Source: Oncomelania hupensis (taxonomy: Eukaryota; Mollusca; Gastropoda; Littorinimorpha; Pomatiopsidae). From it: a stretch of DNA of 64,000 bases. Below, in pieces: positions 60,583 through 64,000 of this stretch. The stretch is from contig CM072519.1 of NCBI GenBank assembly GCA_036898135.1, positions 38,801,091 through 38,865,090 on the forward strand, given 5' to 3'. The notes beneath the pieces were generated by a model. That model ran no database searches. It had not been told where the DNA came from and saw nothing but the letters and a program-made list of their open reading frames with translations. Every line of letters begins with the position of its first letter. Within the stretch, counting starts at the first letter, position 1. Made by a program: the position numbers and the translations under genes.

Positions 60583-61632
60583 GCAGGTAATTTTCGAGAG
60601 CTGCCTGACATAGATTATCTATTTAACAAACTCCAAAGTCAAGATCGATTTAAGGGGTATTGGCAAATACCTATGAAGAGTGAAGATAAGTGCAAGACAG
60701 CTTTCACTACCAACGAGGGTCAATTCCAATGGTGCGTCATGCCCTTCGGACTGAAAACCGCAGGGGCAGTTTTTTCCCGCATGATGCGCAAGATGTTAAC
60801 GCCATTGAAGATGAAAGAAGTCGACAACTTCATGGACGATCTCATGGTAGCCACAGAAACTCTAGAGAGACATTTAGAGTGTTTAGACATCTTGTTTAAA
60901 CGTCTGAGGGAAGTACAGTTAGCGGCGCGTCCGTCCAAATGCTACCTGGGATTCCGCAAGCTGGAGTATTTGGGACACATAGTGGGAGAGGGCAAAGTGC
61001 AGCCGGAACAAGGGAAGATGGACAAGATCCAGAATGCACCACGTCCCACTACCAAGAAACAGGTCAGGTCATTCCTTGGATTAGCAGGGTACTATCGAAA
61101 GTTTGTGCCGAATTTTGCTGCGATAGCGGTGCCGCTGACCGACTTAACCAAGGGTGGCAAATCAGGTCCCGTACAGTGGTCCGATGCTTGCGAAGTAGCG
61201 TTCCAGACGCTCAAAGACCGCATATGTTCCAAACCTGTATGCTGTATGCCAGACATGGAAAAACCATTAGTGCTACAGACTGACGCATCAGAGATTGGAA
61301 TAGGGGCGATTCTGTGCCAGGACCAAGGTTTGGGTTTACAGCCAATCACATGTGCCAGCAAGAAGCTAAACCAAGCAGAGAGGAACTATTCCACCATAGA
61401 GAAGGAATGTTTAGCATTGGTGTGGGGGGTACAAAAGTTCAAGCAGTACCTGTACGATCGGACAGTCATTGTGCAGACCGACCACAGACCTTTGCAATAC
61501 CTGCAGCAAGCAAAGACTACAAATTGTAGACTCATGAGGTGGGCACTTCAACTCCAACCTTTCGATCTGATAGTGGAGAGTATTCCAGGGAAGGAAAATG
61601 TGCCAGCTGATTTCTTGAGCAGAACTGAGTAG
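60583..61632 (+). pseudogene. Gypsy pol remnant: reverse transcriptase and RNase H only
   Basis: The frame is open from 60583 to the stop at 61632; the first ATG is at 60673 (319 residues from there). Before the ATG, RELPDIDYLF and GYWQIPM mark RT motif A, with about six residues fewer than usual before GYW. Numbered from the ATG, WCVMPFGLKTAGAVF is at 20-34 and the catalytic FMDD box (usually YIDD) at 53-56. RNase H follows, with LQTDAS at 201-206, YSTIEKECLALVW at 239-251 and QTDHRPLQYL at 268-277. The frame then ends at PADFLSRTE, where pol would continue to integrase. Palm N-terminus, protease and integrase are gone, so it is not able to act alone. The rest of the frame is unbroken. Confidence 0.85.
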
Positions 61633-61668
61633 CGTGGTTGTTAAGAACTAAAACTGTTAGTTTTCGTC

Positions 61669-61682
61669 TTGGTGGGGTGCTG
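61669..61682 (+). promoter_or_regulatory. Weak polypurine tract before right LTR
   Basis: TTGGTGGGGTGCTG directly precedes the right LTR. It is G-rich, but interrupted by pyrimidines, so it is a poor plus-strand primer site. Confidence 0.35.
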
Positions 61683-63694
61683 TGTCACGCTACGCAGTTT
61701 TGCAGTCGCGCGCCTATGTATATAGTTTAATCATCAGCCTGTACATAGAGGTTAAAAGTTACGGTAGTCAAGGGGAGAGAATCAGAATAAATTAATTTAG
61801 TTTATAATTAATAAAGTAGCGAATGTATTGCGCCCGTGCAGAACGTACTATGTTAGAAAAACAGCATAGTTGGCTATTTTGTTATTGAGAAGATTAATTG
61901 CTGCCATGCGATATTCTATGTGTGAAATGCGTGCTCTAATCGCGAACGGTGCAGGGAATGAATTATGATGAAAAGAAGTATATTCTGGAAGATTCTTAGC
62001 TGATCGTATAAAACCCCTTGCACTGTATATTTTGTTGGGAGCAGCAACAGTTGCATATCGCTTTTGTAGCCAGAATCAACGGATCCAAGTTGGGTCAAGG
62101 TGCCAGTTAGTGACTTTGTCTGTGGGTCGTACAGATCAGACCGTCAACGAAAAAGAGCCTATTAACGGAAGAGGAGGATTGTTTTGGGAACACTTTGGAA
62201 GTGTTTGTTTAACTAAAACTTTTCTAAGCTGTTTAGAATACCTACTGTGTATTCTCGGTGAAATCTGAGTTATCTACGTATAACGTCGGGTGACCTGTGA
62301 CTCCGTCTAGGACTTCTTATGCCTGTGTAATCACCTTGCCTAACCATCTGTGCCTGTGTGTTTGTCCCGTCGTTCGTGTGTCTTTGTCTACAGGCCGGAG
62401 AATCCACTGGTAGCCGTAAGTTTTTTACCTCAATCTCTCAGTTGGCCATAGCGTTCGGGGGTTTGGGTTATGCATGCAGTGTGAATGAATAGTTAATTAT
62501 GTTTTCTTAATTCTATTGTTTCATATTGTTTGCTGCATAAATACCTAGAGAGAGAGAGAGTTTTCTAAAATGTATTATAAATTAAATAATTATAAATTGA
62601 TATAAAAGAATTCGCTGTTATGTAGCGAAGAGATGACAGAAAGGAGGTGATTGTGAATGTATATACGCGATGACAGGAGAATGACAGGGAGGATGAGTAA
62701 GGATGTGGAAAGGGAGACAACCATTCCGATAGCGGGGTGCTTGTGCAGTATATTGTAATATAATTATTAATGGTTGCGTATTCTTGTATGTATTGTTGTA
62801 GATGTACCAACAAATACAACACCAAAACCCTAGAGCAGACCATTGATGGTGTGCTGAAACCTTGCTGGTGTGAAGCTTGTGTGCCTCGGCCTATTACGCC
62901 GCGTTTTTCCGTGTGTCAACCTCGGTTGCGAAGGTTCTGGTATTTCGCCCAGGGAACTTTATTTCGTTTATAAAGCACACGCACACACACTCCACCACAC
63001 ACAACAAATAACTATAACCAATGATAATCTGTTGTGAGGAACGATAATTGTTTTACATGTGATAAATTATAAATTACAGCACATTGAGATATATTTAATT
63101 TGAATTGATTGATAAACGTTGTTGAGTAATATTACCTACTAGATTAAGTAACCCTGTGATTGTATAGTTTTGTCTGGGGGAATTATTTCGCCAGATATTA
63201 GTTAATTAATAATTTAGATTATTTCTTACAACTTCTATTCTGCATAAAAGATAAATTTTCTTATTCATTTTATATAATATAAAAGACTTGTTGTATCTAT
63301 TTGAAATTTAAGTGGAACAAAGTTTGAACATTTATAAAGATTTAAAGCAGTTGCTTACTGCTATTTACCTTGTTGGCAGTAAGCTGTTTCAGCCATATTT
63401 ATTATAAACCTCTTGTACATTTGTAGTTAGTCATTTGTTCATTTTGATTTAATTATCATTATTTTGAGCGAATTGTTTATGTATTAGTTTGGGGTTTATC
63501 AGTGGGATTGAGGGTTGGTAGGTTGGGAAGTGGGATAAAGGGAGTTAATTTTGAGTATGAATGTGTGTGTGAAATAAAGAAATTGTCTTGTTACTTCTGG
63601 TTTTGTCTTTTAGAGTTTATTTAGGTGTTGGGTTTTTTTCTCGTGTGGAAGTGCACGCAAGTCGAACCACTGTTGAGGCAGTTGGGACGTGACA
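61683..63694 (+). repeat. Right LTR (2012 bp)
   Basis: Same length and, by reading line against line, the same sequence as the left LTR at an offset of 4260. It carries the same TATA-like box (62006-62014) and AATAAA (63573-63578), so it could start transcription toward the downstream PHKB intron. Confidence 0.95.
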
Positions 63695-64000
63695 TGGACC
63701 AAGAATCCAACACATGCCTGTCATCTCTCCCGCTGAAATAAAGCTTGTGGCTTTTGTTGGTCATTGTTTCACTGTTGCCTTTCCAGCACAGTTCGCTGAT
63801 ACCTAAAATGTTCCATCGATAGTGGTCCAGCTCGTGGTCCAGTTCTTCAAATTTTACCTTAGCAGTTAGGGTCCTGACATTCCAGGTTCTTATGACGATG
63901 TCATCTCTCGTGTGGATCTTGCTAAATTGTCCATCAGTAACCCACTTATCACCTCCTTCCTGGTGCAGTGCCCAACAGAAGGCTCGGTCCTTGGTCACGA
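63695..64000 (-). pseudogene. RTE-like LINE endonuclease start, right of the LTR element
   Basis: The minus-strand frame contains IVIRTWNVRTLTAKVKFEEL, DHYRWNILGISELCW and SHKLYFSGRDDRH, the start of an APE-type endonuclease domain (the TWNVRTL and GISE motifs bind metal in the family). It breaks off at the LTR edge and resumes at 57422 with HKDILAAVMGCRPVSSR. The element extends beyond the right window edge. Confidence 0.8.

Larger units (their letters stand above)
57423..63694 (+). mobile_element. Gypsy-type LTR retrotransposon, internally deleted, TSD TGGAC
   Basis: Two direct LTRs of 2012 bp (57423-59434 and 61683-63694) start TGTCACGCTACGCAG and end GGGACGTGACA. They surround 2248 bp. 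The 5-bp direct repeat TGGAC flanks the element (57418-57422 and 63695-63699). A primer site for tRNA-Leu follows the left LTR. Only an RT-RNase H frame remains; gag, protease and integrase were not found. The LTRs look identical line by line, so insertion was recent despite the loss of genes. It lies in PHKB intron 4 in sense orientation and splits a LINE. Confidence 0.92.

Noticed and set aside
60939..61529. Other frames across the RT region
   Set aside because: Shadows of the RT-RNase H frame, which carries the real motifs.

Overview
This is a eukaryotic, intron-containing, AT-rich and very repeat-rich window. Genes are split into small exons with GT/AG boundaries, there are long (TA)n, (GA)n and (GT)n runs, and several classes of transposon are nested inside one another. 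A marine invertebrate, most likely a mollusc (perhaps a gastropod), fits best. That rests on the MAM receptor with a Tyr-rich tail, the tRNA-type SINEs, the LINE families and a repeat rich in TGACCTTGACC. The species itself cannot be read from the sequence.

Protein-coding content, left to right. (1) 1-1701 (+): three in-phase exons of a ZNFX1-like (NFX1-type zinc finger protein 1) gene, open at the left edge. (2) 17979-19280 (-): a single-exon MAM-domain membrane receptor with an ITAM-like tail. (3) 36926-43285 (-): eight in-phase exons of an ankyrin-repeat gene with a SOCS-box-like C-terminus. (4) 47910-48071 (+): a probable terminal coding exon of an unidentified gene. (5) 48460-54373 (+): the first four coding exons of PHKB, the phosphorylase kinase regulatory beta subunit. 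Its next exon was not found before position 64000, so intron 4 is at least 9.6 kb.

Everything else is mostly mobile DNA. The main classes are: CAG...CTG-ended DNA transposons, at least five with perfect 6-bp target duplications and several carrying a broken BED-type zinc finger; TTAA-flanked piggyBac-like elements, including a putative 5.3 kb insertion; TA-flanked mariner-like and palindromic MITEs; LINE fragments of at least four kinds; tRNA-derived SINEs; and two unnamed interspersed families, called A (about 570 bp) and B (about 1.2 kb, full of TGACCTTGA motifs).

The youngest event is a 6272 bp Gypsy-type LTR element at 57423-63694 in PHKB intron 4. Its two 2012 bp LTRs look identical, it has a 5-bp target duplication (TGGAC), and it lies inside an older LINE. 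It keeps only RT and RNase H and lacks recognisable gag, protease and integrase. It is therefore probably a recently mobilised deletion derivative.
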